The notes beneath the pieces were generated by a model. It was not told the origin of the DNA, did no database searches, and saw only the letters and a list, made by a program, of their open reading frames with translations. DNA of 64,000 nt, taken from contig NZ_JAPEOZ010000001.1 in the NCBI RefSeq assembly GCF_026340655.1, positions 4,092,001 to 4,156,000 of the forward strand. Reading direction: 5' to 3'. Below, in pieces: positions 1 to 10,400 of the stretch. This DNA comes from Streptomyces sp. NBC_01275 (GTDB taxonomy: Bacteria; Actinomycetota; Actinomycetes; Streptomycetales; Streptomycetaceae). Made by a program: the position numbers and the translations under genes. Position 1 is the first letter of the stretch, and every line of letters starts with the position of its first letter.

Positions 1-25
1 TCGACCGCAGGCGCCGGCGCCGACC

Positions 26-64
26 GGGAACGGGAGGGAACGGGAACGGGAGGGAACGGGAACG
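26..64. repeat. G-rich 16-bp direct repeat
   Basis: Two copies of a 16-bp unit (GGGAACGGGAGGGAAC) at 26-41 and 42-57 plus a partial third. They lie just downstream of the stop codon of the leftward gene ending at 73. No function is apparent. It is one of several short tandem repeats in the gaps of this cluster. Confidence 0.8.
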
Positions 65-72
65 TGGAGCCG

Positions 73-1095
73 TCAGCGGGCCAGGAGCACTCCGGCGTCC
101 TCGTCGCGGGCGAGGGAGTGGACGCGGGTCGCGAGGGCCACGTCGTGGACGCCCATGCCGAACGGGTTGATCACCGTCCGGTCGGCGAGGGTGATCGGGC
201 GCGCGTAGGCCCCGGACAGGAGCGTGGCGAGGTCCGCGTCCACCTGGCGGGCTCCCGGGGCCTCGACGCCCGGGCCGGTGGCGCGGCCGGACCGGGCCAG
301 GCGGCCCAGGAGCCGGGTGTCGTCCTCGCTGACCAGGCGCCAGTCGTCGACGAACAGGTGCTCGACGCCCAGGAGCACGTCCTCGGCGGCGTCGTCCAGG
401 GACACGTTGAGGAAGACGGAACCCTCCGGCAGCCAGGCCAGGGGCACGTACGAGGTCGTGGTCGTCGTGGTGGCCAAGGAGACCGGGGCCGAGCGGACCG
501 CTGATTCGGGGTCGGCGGCGATCTCGACGTCGATCTCCGGCAGCGATGCGCGCAGCTCGTCGGCGAAGGCCTGGCGCCGGGACGGCGACAGGTCGTAGGC
601 GATCACCGACTTCACCGCGCCCTGGGCCGCCAGCAACCCCAGGTGCGTACGCGCCTGGACACCGCACCCCAGCAGGGCCACCCGGTCCACCGTGGGCAGA
701 GGGCGGACCGCGCGCAACGCCGCCACGGAGACGGCCGCGGTGCGCAGGGCGCTGATGTACGCGCCCTCCATGATGCAGACCGGCTCGGCCGTCTCCCTGT
801 CGTACAGGAGGATCAGGCCGGCGGCACGGGGCAGGCCGCGATCCGGGTTGCCCAGACTGGCGTTGATGATCTTGCATCCGTACGCGCCCTCGTGCCAGGC
901 GGGCAGGACGAGGCTGCGGGCCGCGGCTCCGTCCGGGGCGGTCCAGCGCAACGCCGCCTCGGTCGCCACTCCGGAGAGGTTCGCACGAACGGCGAGGAAG
1001 GCCTCGGTGACCGCCTCGAGCGGGTCGATCCGCGCGCACAACGACGCGACGGTCGCACCGTCGAGGTACCGCAGCGGCCTGGAGGAGGCTTGCAT
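73..1095 (-). CDS. sbnB: SbnB-like N-(2-amino-2-carboxyethyl)-L-glutamate dehydrogenase (2,3-diaminopropionate synthesis)
   Basis: A 340-residue member of the ornithine cyclodeaminase/mu-crystallin family. In the SbnA/SbnB pathway, SbnB oxidatively cleaves N-(2-amino-2-carboxyethyl)-glutamate (ACEGA) with NAD+ to give L-2,3-diaminopropionate and 2-oxoglutarate. The N-terminal half carries the substrate region (CKIINASLGNPDRGLP, EGAYISALRTAAVS), and a Rossmann fold follows (VALLGCGVQARTHL, glycine-rich). I chose ATG 1095 because GAAAGGAAG precedes it; the frame stays open upstream only through the heptamer repeat array. The subtype is inferred from a partner SbnA-like gene at 21,769-22,770. 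The two genes are usually adjacent, so the 20-kb separation is odd. An ornithine cyclodeaminase is the alternative. Confidence 0.82.
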   Translation of the reverse strand: MQASSRPLRYLDGATVASLCARIDPLEAVTEAFLAVRANLSGVATEAALRWTAPDGAAARSLVLPAWHEGAYGCKIINASLGNPDRGLPRAAGLILLYDRETAEPVCIMEGAYISALRTAAVSVAALRAVRPLPTVDRVALLGCGVQARTHLGLLAAQGAVKSVIAYDLSPSRRQAFADELRASLPEIDVEIAADPESAVRSAPVSLATTTTTTSYVPLAWLPEGSVFLNVSLDDAAEDVLLGVEHLFVDDWRLVSEDDTRLLGRLARSGRATGPGVEAPGARQVDADLATLLSGAYARPITLADRTVINPFGMGVHDVALATRVHSLARDEDAGVLLAR

Positions 1096-1149
1096 TGCTG
1101 CTTCCTTTCTCGTTACGGAACAAGGGAGATAGGGACATCCGGACAGTCC

Positions 1150-1241
1150 GAACTCGGAACTCGGAACTCCGAACTCCGAACTCCGAACTCCGAAATCGGA
1201 ACAAGGGACGTCGGAACTCGGAACTCGGAACAAGGGACGTC
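1150..1241. repeat. Heptamer tandem array in divergent gap
   Basis: Seven consecutive 7-bp units: GAACTCG twice, GAACTCC four times, GAAATCG. Then GAACAAGGGACGTC occurs twice, separated by two more GAACTCG copies. The array fills the gap between the divergent sbnB-like gene (start 1095) and the thioesterase gene (start 1298), where both promoters should lie. The heptamer period does not match the 10.5-bp helical repeat, so units fall on different DNA faces. Whether it binds a regulator or is a slippage product cannot be told from sequence. Confidence 0.9.
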
Positions 1242-1297
1242 TGACAAAGGAATGGCGACCTTGAAGCGCTCAGACGGCCTCCTCTACGGTCGCCCGC

Positions 1298-2083
1298 ATG
1301 AACTCTCCGGAATCTCGTCCCAAGAAGCCGCCGCGCTGGCTCCTGCGCCGCCCGGATCCCGACGCACCGGCCCGCCTCTTCCTTTTCCCCTACTCGGGGT
1401 GCGGCGCCTCGATGTACCAGGCGTGGCCGCGCCGCATCGGTGCGGTCGACGTCTGCCTGATCCAGCCGCCCGCCCGGCAGAACCGGATCGCCGAACCGCA
1501 CTACGGGACCTACGAGAACATGGCGCGGGACCTCGTCGAGTACCTGCGGCCGCACCTGGACCGGCCCTTCGCGTTCTTCGGGCACTGCGGCGGAGCGCTC
1601 CCCGGCGTCGAGGTGACCCGGCAACTCGCCGCGGCCGGGCTCCCGTTACCCGAGAGGGTCTTCGTCTCGGCGCAGGTGGCGCCGCACGACGGGCCGTACG
1701 GGCGGCTGCTCGAACTGGACCGGAACGGGCTGCGCGCCGAACTCGGACACATCATCGCCAACCTCGGCGGCGAGCCGAGCGGACCGCTCATCGAGATGGG
1801 CCTCCAGGTCCTCGTCAACGACCTCGAGGCGAACAAGCGGTACTCCCCCGGCCGTGTCGCCCTTCCCTCGGGCATCACCGCGATCGGCTGGTCCGAGGAC
1901 GTCGAGATCCCCACGAAGCTCATGGGCGGCTGGCAGGACACCTCGGCCGACAGCCGGCTCGTCGAGCTGAAGGGCGACCACTTCGCGTTCCTCTCCGCGC
2001 CGGAGGCGCTGCTCGCCGAGATCCGCCGGGACTTCGGCGAGGCGGCGAAAGGCCCGGCGGGGCAGGAGCAGGCGGCCGGATGA
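1298..2083 (+). CDS. Type II thioesterase with cysteine nucleophile
   Basis: A 261-residue alpha/beta hydrolase of the stand-alone (type II) thioesterase family, which normally unloads misprimed carrier proteins of NRPS lines. It shows the family start (LFLFPYSGCGAS), the nucleophile elbow FFGHCGGALPG at about residues 94-104, and the late histidine GDHFAFL at about 235. The elbow carries Cys97 where nearly all family members have Ser (GHSMG in the sister gene at 29,868). Cysteine nucleophiles are known in a few NRPS thioesterases that close strained rings, such as that of sulfazecin, so a role in release or cyclisation is possible though unproven. It is transcribed alone, divergent from the sbnB-like gene, and no strong ribosome binding site is visible at ATG 1298. 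Confidence 0.85.
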   Translation: MNSPESRPKKPPRWLLRRPDPDAPARLFLFPYSGCGASMYQAWPRRIGAVDVCLIQPPARQNRIAEPHYGTYENMARDLVEYLRPHLDRPFAFFGHCGGALPGVEVTRQLAAAGLPLPERVFVSAQVAPHDGPYGRLLELDRNGLRAELGHIIANLGGEPSGPLIEMGLQVLVNDLEANKRYSPGRVALPSGITAIGWSEDVEIPTKLMGGWQDTSADSRLVELKGDHFAFLSAPEALLAEIRRDFGEAAKGPAGQEQAAG

Positions 2084-2135
2084 GCCGGGCGGCCCGCTGC
2101 CCGCGCCGCCGTCGTCTCGTTCGCCACCGGACACG

Positions 2136-4445
2136 TCAGCGGTCTGCCGGGGGGCGGAGCACATGGCCGCGGCCCGCACGGCGTGCTCGCGGCCGCAGCG
2201 GGGGCAGGCTCGCCCAGCGGGCGTGCCGGTCCGCGTAGTGCGGGCTCAGCGGGTGCCCGGACTGGCCGGCGGGCAGCTCGACGGTGACGAGGTCGTCCAC
2301 CGTGACCACGACCCGGCCGGCCGCGCCGAACCCCGGGACGGCGGTGCGGACGCTGTGCAGCATCCCGGCTTGCGGACGGGGGCGGATGCCGAGCAGGGCA
2401 TCCGCCCACGGCGCGAGAGCGGCGAGCGGATGTCTGAGGCCGACCCGGTTCAGGCGGCCCCATTTCTGCGGGCGTTCGCGCACAGCCGCCGCCACGCAGT
2501 CGGCGACGAAGCCGTCGACGTCGGTGGTCCCGGCGGGCAGCAGCGCGCAGTCGCGGGCGCCGAGGATCGCGAGCAGCGGTCGGTCGAGGTCGCGGAACGG
2601 GAAGCGGAACGCGGGTTCGTGCTCGCGGCAGACGGCGAGATACGGCGCCAGGACGCGCCCGGCGAGGACGTTGCGCAGTCGCACGAGGACGCCGAAGGCG
2701 CGGGATTCGGTCGCGGCGGTGCCGTCCCACTCCTCGAGCAGGGACCGGACGGGGTCGGTGGGCTGGAGCGCGGCGACCGCGAGGTCACGGTAGGGCAGGT
2801 ACAGATCAGCGGCGATGTCGTGCTGCAGGGCGTGCATGCCCGCCGCGTCGTGCCGTTCGGCCGCGCCGAGGACCTCGCGGATGCGGCGAGCCCGATGGCC
2901 GGGGTCGAGGTCGAGGCCGATCCGGAACTCGTCCTCGGGCAGGGCGGCGTCGTTGGCCGAGACGAGGACGCCGTCGGCGGGATCCAGCGCCCGGGGGCGT
3001 TCCGGTCCGGTGAGGTGGCCGTCGGCGGGTTCGGTGCGCGGGGTCCCGGCCGGGCGGCGGGGCAGCAGACCCGTCGCCACGTGCGCCATCCGCTCCCGGT
3101 CGGTGACCAGGACGTTGAGGGCGACGCCGTGTGCGTCGTCGAGGACCGCGACGGCCTCGTCGACGTCGCCGGCGTGGGCGAGCCGGTGGAACCGCAGGTC
3201 GGCGGCGCGGGGGTCGTGCCCCGTCCAGCGGACGGCGATCGTCTCGCCGCACAGCGGGATGGGCGAGACCGGCATCGTGCCGTCGGTGGTGACGTCCACG
3301 GCGACCGGTCGGCGGCCACGGATGCGGACGTGCTCCGTCCTGGTGTGCAGGTCGTCCTGACCGGCGGGGACGAGGTCGAGCACGTCGGCGGTGAGGTTCG
3401 TGACGCCCCAGGCGATCCGCCCGTTGGTGCCGGTGAGGACGACCGGCAGGCCGGGGCTCGCCAGGCCGCGCAGCCGGGTGCCGGGCCAGGCGAGGTCGAC
3501 CTCGTAGAGGACGTTGGGCACGCCGAACGCCAGGTGCAGGTCGCAGGCGAGCAGCGGCTCGTCTCCCGTGGCGATCCAGCAGTTGGAGCCGGGGACGGCG
3601 CCGTCGAGGGCGACGAGGTCGGGGGCTCCCGCCGCTCCGCGATGGCCCGCCAGACCGGCGGGCAGGGCCGCAGTCCCGCCGCCGGGCAGGAAGAAGTCGG
3701 CGACGGGTGCGGGCAGCGCGCGGCGCATGACCGCCTCCGCCCGCTTGGCGTCCTCGTTCCAGGACAGCGAGTGGGACAGCACGAGCGAGGTGAGCACGCT
3801 GTCCTCCACCTGCCACGGCTGCGGCCGGTAGGACAGGAACCGGCACTCGAACGGGGTCTCGTGCGCGAAGGCGGCGTTGACGCCGTCGGCGAACGCGGTC
3901 AGCAGCTCCCGCTCCGGCCCGGCGAGCTCCTCGGTCGCGGCGTGGGCCGCGGCGGCGAGCCCGAGGCGGCGGTACACGGTGTCCAACGGCAGGGCGGTGC
4001 GGCCCCACACCTCCGCGAGCCGGCCGCTTCCGGTACGGCGTACGAGGTCCAGCTGGAAGCCGCGGTCGCGCCCCATCGTGTAGCCGAGCGCGCGGACCGC
4101 GTCGTGGTAGGTCTGCGCGGTGATCCGGGTGACGCCGTCGTCGCCGCACTCGGCCCGCACCGGTGCGGTCAGCGTGGGCACCTCGACGTCGCCGGGGCAG
4201 CGGGGCGCGGAGTCCCTGAGGGCGCGCAGCATCCGTCGCTCAACTGCGACCCGGCCACAGTTGCGGTGCACATGGCCGGCGATCCCGACCGCGCCCGCGG
4301 CGAGCACGGCCGCCGACGCCCACGGCCAGGCGAGCACGGCGCCCGCGAGCAGCACGGTGGCCGCGCCCGCGGCGCCCACCACCCGGGCTGTGGGCAGCAG
4401 CCACAGGCGGCGCAGGCGCGGACGGCGAGCCTGGCACGTGGTCAC
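2136..4445 (-). CDS. Membrane-anchored penicillin acylase family hydrolase (PvdQ-like role)
   Basis: A 769-residue Ntn-hydrolase of the penicillin amidase family; these self-cleave and use the new N-terminal Ser to hydrolyse amides, often acyl-amides. The predicted nucleophile is Ser287 in PGSNCW; a later GTNGRIAWGVTN matches the conserved substrate region. Residues 14-58 are hydrophobic (two short membrane spans or a signal anchor), placing the catalytic part outside the cytoplasm. The GTG start overlaps the stop of the upstream NRPS (GTGA), so it is co-translated as the last gene of the operon. By analogy with PvdQ, which removes the fatty acid from acylated ferribactin, it probably deacylates the lipopeptide started by the FAAL domain. 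The acyl group is unknown, and an alternative is amide formation or self-protection. Confidence 0.85.
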   Translation of the reverse strand: MTTCQARRPRLRRLWLLPTARVVGAAGAATVLLAGAVLAWPWASAAVLAAGAVGIAGHVHRNCGRVAVERRMLRALRDSAPRCPGDVEVPTLTAPVRAECGDDGVTRITAQTYHDAVRALGYTMGRDRGFQLDLVRRTGSGRLAEVWGRTALPLDTVYRRLGLAAAAHAATEELAGPERELLTAFADGVNAAFAHETPFECRFLSYRPQPWQVEDSVLTSLVLSHSLSWNEDAKRAEAVMRRALPAPVADFFLPGGGTAALPAGLAGHRGAAGAPDLVALDGAVPGSNCWIATGDEPLLACDLHLAFGVPNVLYEVDLAWPGTRLRGLASPGLPVVLTGTNGRIAWGVTNLTADVLDLVPAGQDDLHTRTEHVRIRGRRPVAVDVTTDGTMPVSPIPLCGETIAVRWTGHDPRAADLRFHRLAHAGDVDEAVAVLDDAHGVALNVLVTDRERMAHVATGLLPRRPAGTPRTEPADGHLTGPERPRALDPADGVLVSANDAALPEDEFRIGLDLDPGHRARRIREVLGAAERHDAAGMHALQHDIAADLYLPYRDLAVAALQPTDPVRSLLEEWDGTAATESRAFGVLVRLRNVLAGRVLAPYLAVCREHEPAFRFPFRDLDRPLLAILGARDCALLPAGTTDVDGFVADCVAAAVRERPQKWGRLNRVGLRHPLAALAPWADALLGIRPRPQAGMLHSVRTAVPGFGAAGRVVVTVDDLVTVELPAGQSGHPLSPHYADRHARWASLPPLRPRARRAGRGHVLRPPADR

Positions 4446-7400
4446 GGGGCCTCCAGGAGGGCTGCGGCGGTGGTCCGTACGGCGGTCGTGATCGCGGCGA
4501 GCAGTTCGGCGGCCAGTTCCTTCGGCGTGGTCGCGGGCTTATAGCGCAGCTCGAACAGCAGTTCTCCGCCGGTGGGCGCGACGCCGAGGACGAAGTCGGA
4601 CGCGGTGGCCACGACCTGGGCGCCGAGCACGTCGCGTGCGGACCGGTACGGCGCGAACACGAGGCCGTCGTCGGGTGCGACGGTGGCCGTCTCCTCCTGC
4701 GCGACGAGCATCGCCTCGAACACGGGGCCCGCGTCCGGGTGCCGGTCGCGGATCTCGGAGAGCACGTCCTCGAACGGCAGCTCCTGGTTCTCGAACGCGG
4801 CGACGCAGACCTCGCGGGCCTGCCGGCTGATCGCGACCGGATCGGCGTCGCCGAGCCGCATGCGCAGCACGACCGTGTTGGCGACGAGCCCCACGACCTC
4901 CTCCAGGCCCGGCTCGACGCGGTTGGCGAGCATGGTGGCGACGCGGACGTCGTCCTGGCCGCTCCACGCCCGCAGGGTCGCCGCGTACGCGCCGAGCACC
5001 AGCATGAAGTCGGTCATGGCGTGCTTGCGCGCCGCGGCTCGGACCGCGGCCACGTCGTCGGCCGAGAGCGTCGCCCTGGTCGACGCCGACCGCAGGCGCT
5101 GCACGAACGACGCCGTGCCCAGCTCGGCGAAGCGGCTGCCCGGGGCGCCGGCGAGCGCGGGCCACGGCGGGGTGAGCCGGTCGAGCCAGTACTCCCGCTG
5201 CCGTGCCGCCTCGCCGGTGGCGAGCCATGCGGCCCGGTCCTCGGCGAGCCAGCCGCTGCCGCGTGGGACCGGCCGGAGCGCGGGTGCGCCGTCGGCGGCG
5301 ATCTCCCGGTAGATCCGGGCGGCGTCGGACAGCAGCAGCGTGAGCGACCAGCCGTCGCACACGATGTGGTGGATGTTCAGGAAGACGACGTGCCGGTCGG
5401 CGGCGAGCCGGTACACGACGACGCGCAGGAGCGGCGCCCGGTCGAGCGGCAGCGCCTCCCGCGCGGCGGCGGCCATGAGCTTCTCGCAGTGCCGGGCCGG
5501 GTGCTCGTGGGCCGTGAGGTCCTCGACGTCGACGGTGATCGTGACGTGCGGTTCGACCACCTGGACGGGGCCGTCGCCGGTGGCCTCGATCCGGGTGCGC
5601 AGCGCCTCGTGCCGGGTCGCCAGTTCGGCGAAGGTCCGGTGCAGGAGGGTGATGTCGAGCGGGCCGTCGGCGCGCAACGCGCCCGCCATTCCGAACAGTC
5701 CGACGCCGGGCAGTCGGTCGGCGATCTCCCACATCTGGCGTTGTGCGGGGGAGAGCGGGTAGCGGGCCGCCGTCTCGGAGACGGTGGGCAGCACGGCCGG
5801 CGGCGCCGACGCCGGCGCGGTGGCGTCGGCGAGAGCGTGCGCCAGGCCGGCGATCGTGGGCGCCGACATGAAGGCGCGCATCGACAGGGCGCCGTGGCGG
5901 GCCCGGAGCCGGCTGACCACCTGCATGGCGGTGAGCGAGTCGCCGCCCGCGTCGAAGAACGGCGTCGCCGCGTCGATGTCCGCGATGCCCAGCACCTCGG
6001 TCCAGACCTCGCGGATGCTCGCCTCCAGGGCCGCGCCGGCCGGCCTCGATCCCGGTCCCGGCAGCGGTCCCGGCGGCCGTGCCGGTGCCGGTGCCGAGGC
6101 GGCCGATCGCACGGTGGTCGCGGCGGCCGCCGCCAGGGCCGGGGCCGCGTCGGCCGCGTCGGCGGACCGGTCGGACGCCAGCAGCCGGGCCAGGTCGGCG
6201 ATGCCGGGCAGCGGGGTGTCACTGAAGGGCCGCTCGGCGTCCTCGACGATCGCGGCGAGCGCCCTGCGGTGCACCTCCGCCCCCAACGCCATCGTGCTGT
6301 GCGGCAGCGCCGACGCGTCGTACTCCATCAACAGCCGCAGCTCGTGGGTGCGGACGTCGACGGTGAAGGCCGAGCTGTAGGCGTAGTGCGTGGACTCCAG
6401 CTCCTGCACGTCCAGCAGCTCCAGGCCGCCGGCGCCGACCATACGGCGGGTGTTGTGGTAGTCCGTGAAGTTGAAGCCGGAGTCGAACAGCGGCGCCGCG
6501 CCGTACCCGGCCTGGATCGCCGCGTTCGGGTACCAGCGGTGCCGCATCATCTCCTGTTCCTCCTCGTGCACGCGCACCGCCAGTTCCGCCCACGACCGGG
6601 CGCCCGGCGCGATCCGCAGGGGAAGCTGGTTGAGGAAGAGGCCGAGCACGCGGTCGGCGTCGGAGTCCTCGGGCCGGCACGCGAACACCATGCTGGTGGC
6701 CGCGTCGTCGGAGCCGGTCAGCCAGGACACGACCCGCAGGTGCGCGGCGCACAGCAGCGCCTTCACCGGCACGCCCAGCCGGGCGGCGACGGCCCGCAGG
6801 TCGCCGAGCCGGCCCGTGAGGTCCACGTGGAACTGCCGCATCACCGGCGCGCCCGACCGCTCCGGCGCGATCAGCCGGGCCGGTCCGGCGGTGCGCTCGG
6901 TCCAGAACTTCCGCTGCTCCTCGTCGGCGAGCGCCGCCCGTTCCAGCGCCACGTAGTCGCCGAACGTGGTGCGCGGGCGCGGCTGCGGGGCCGCCGTGCC
7001 CGTGTCGAGCAGCTCGCGGTACCGGGCGTGCAGGTCCTCGAAGAAGACGTTCACCGACCAGCCGTCGAGGACGGCGTGGTGGTGGGTGAAGATCAGCTGG
7101 TAGTCGTCCCCGGACGTGGTGAGCGCCACGAGCCGGAACGGGGCCGGCCGGGACAGGTCGAAGTCCTCGGCGATCTCGCGCGCCACGACCTGCCGGATCC
7201 GCTCCTCCTGGGCGTCGGCGTCGAGCCCGGTCAGCTCCTCGAACGTGAACGGCACGGCGACACCGGTGTGCACCCGCTGCACCGGGCCCAGCTCGCTTGC
7301 GAGGTCGAAGCTGGTGCGCAGCACCGGATGGGCGTCGGTGACGGCCTGCGCGGCCGCGCGGAAGGCGGCCGGGTCCAGTACGCCGCGCACCCGGTAGCTC

Positions 7401-10400
7401 AGCATGATGTGGTAGACGCGGGCGTCGGGCGCCATCTCCTGGTGGTACATCATCCCGGACTGCAGTGCGGTCATCGGGTAGGCGTCGACGACGTCCGGCG
7501 GGAAGGCGACGCCGGCCGGCAGCTCCGCGAACGGCTCGCGGACGGCGCGTTCGGCGTCGGCCTCGGCGGCTCGCGGCGCGAGAGCGGCGACCGTGGGCGC
7601 GGCGTACACGTCCCGCACGGTCAGGCCCAGGCCCCGGTCCTTGGCGAGACCCACCACGCGGATCGCGCGCATGGAGTCCCCGCCGGCGTCGAAGAAGTCG
7701 GTGCCGGTGTCGGCGGCGGGGTCGGCGAGCACCTCGCGGAACACCTCCAGCAGCAGGGCCTCGCGTCCGCCGGACGGGACGGCCCCCCGCCCGGTCGGCG
7801 TCGGCTCCGACGTCGTGGCCCCGGCCGCGGCCGCGGCGGCGACGACGGCCGCGCGGTCGAGCTTTCCGTTGTTGGTCAGCGGAAGGTCGTCGACCACCAC
7901 GACGGTGCGCGGCACCATGTAGCGGGGCAGCGTCGAGCGCACCGCCGCCAGCAGCTCCGCCGGGTCGGGCGTGGCGCCGCCCTCGGGGACGACGACGGCC
8001 ACGAGGTGCGCGCCGCTGCTGTCCGTCGTGACCGCCGCGCCGGCCGCGGTGACCCCGGGCCGGGCGGAGAGCGCCGCCTCGATCTCGGCGAGCTCCACCC
8101 GGAAGCCGTTGACCTGCACCTGCTGGTCGCGGCGGCCGAGGTAGGCCAGGGTGGTGCCGTTGCGCCGGGCGAGGTCGCCGGAGCGGTACATGCGGGCGCC
8201 CGGCACCTCGCTGAAGGGGTCCGGCAGGAACCGCAGGGCGGTCTCCCGCGGGCGGCCGAGGTAGCCGTCGCTGACCTGCGGGCCGCCGACGTAGATCTCG
8301 CCGACGCAGCGGTCGGCGACCGGTGCGCCGTCGTCGCGCAGCACGTGCAGCGCGGTGCCGGGCAGCGGCGTGCCGATGTCGGACTCCGCGGTCCGGGTGT
8401 CCTCGGGCCGCAGCCGGCGCCATGAGGCGTGCACCGTCGTCTCGGTGATCCCGTACATGTTGACGAGCTGGGTCCGGTGCCCGACCTCCTCGTACCAGCG
8501 CTCGACGAGCGTCCGGTCCAGGGCCTCGCCCGCGAACAGCACGTACCGGATGTGCTCGGTGGCGTCGGGCCGGGCGGCGAGTGCGGGCAGCATCACGGTC
8601 AGCGCGGACGGGGTCTGGCTGAGCACAGTCACCTGCTCGCGGGCGCACAGCTCGGCGAACTCCTCCGGCTCCCACGTGGTCAGCCGCGGCACCACGACGA
8701 GCCGGCCGCCGTGCACCAGGCAGCCGAACATCTCGTACATCGACACGTCGAACGAGCAGGCGTGGAAGAGGGTCCACACGTCGTCGGGGCCGAGGCCGTA
8801 GCCGTCGGCGGTCGCGTCGAGCAGGCTCAGCACGTTGCGGTGGGTGACCCGCACGCCCTTGGGCCGGCCGGTGGAACCGGACGTGTAGATCACGTACGCG
8901 GCGGTGTGCGCGGGCACGTGGGCGAGCGGCGCCTTCGCCGGGGCGCCCACGAGTTCGGCGAGGCCGGCCCGTTCCCCCGGCACGGCGTCGTCGTCGGTGA
9001 CGGTGAGCCGGGCGCCCGAGTCGCTGAGGATGTCGGTGACGCGTGCCGTCGGCCAGGACTCGTGCAGCACGAGGCATGCCCCGCCCGAGGCCATCACTCC
9101 GATGATGGCGACGACGAGGTCGAGACCGCGCGGCAGCGAGATGGCCACGACGTCCCCGGCCCCGATGCCGCGAGCGCGCAGGGCCCCCGCGGTCGCCTCG
9201 ATCCGCGCCCACAGGTCGGCGTAGGACAGGACGCCCTCGGGCGCGGTGACGGCGATCGCGTCCCCGCGTGTGCGGGCCGTCACCGCCAGTCGACCGGTCA
9301 GCGACTCGTCGGCGCGCGGCGACCGAGCGGGCGCGGCGACGGCGCCCGGGGCGGCCGCCCCGAACGGTTCCGCGGCGAGCGTCGTGACCGGGGCGGCCGG
9401 GTCGGCGCCGGCCGCCGTGAGCACGGTGAGGACGGTGCCGGCGATGGCCTCGACGTCCGCGTCGGCCACGGCCCGGCGGTCCGCCTCGACGTACAGGGCG
9501 AGCGTGTCGCCCTCGTCGCGGACCAGGAAGTTCAGGCCGTACTTGGCACCGACCTGCGCCACCTCGACGTGCTCGATCGCAAGGCCCGGGAACTCGGGTG
9601 CGGACAGCGTGGTGCCGAGGTCGGTGACGATGACGTTGAACGCCGAGCGGGAGGCCGCGACGTCCTCGGGCACGGGCGCGTGGCGGACGGCGCCCAGGAC
9701 CGCCGACCGGGTGCGGCGCACCAGCTCGGAGAAGGGGGCGGGGCCGGCGTCGAGCCGGACCGGCACCATGTCGAGCAGCAGACCGACGACCCGTTCCAGG
9801 CCGGTGCGGTCGCGGCGGGAGACCGGCATGCCGACGACCAGGTCCTCGCGCCCGGTGTAGCGGGACAGCGCGACCGCGACGGCGGTGGAGACCACGGTGA
9901 AGACGCCGGAGCGAGCCTGTTCGGCGATCCGCCGCACGGCGGCGGTGGTGTCGGCGGGCACGACCACGCGGTGGGCGTGGCCACGCTCGCCTTCGGCACC
10001 GTCGAGCGGCGGGGGCAGCGGGAGTGCGCCCAGCGACGCGTCGTCGAACTGCTCCCGCCAGTACCGGCGGGAGGCGGCGACATCGGCGTGGGCGACCCGG
10101 TCGGCCTCCCAGCGGGCGAAGTCGGCCACGGCGACGGCGTCGCCGGAGGGCGGCGGCTCCTGCCCAGCGACCCGGCTGCCGTAGCAGCGCGCCAGGTCGT
10201 CCAGGAGCGGGCCGAACGACGAACCGTCGGCGATCACGTGGTGCAGCACGAAGAAGAAGACGTGGTCCTGCGGCGCGAGCCGGAACAGGCGCATCAGCAC
10301 CGGCGGGGCCGTGTCCAGGGCCAGCGGCAGGTCGGCGAGGCGCGCGCACTCGGCAAGGCACGCGTCCATGCCGGCGGCGTCGGCCACCGTCAGCGGGGGC

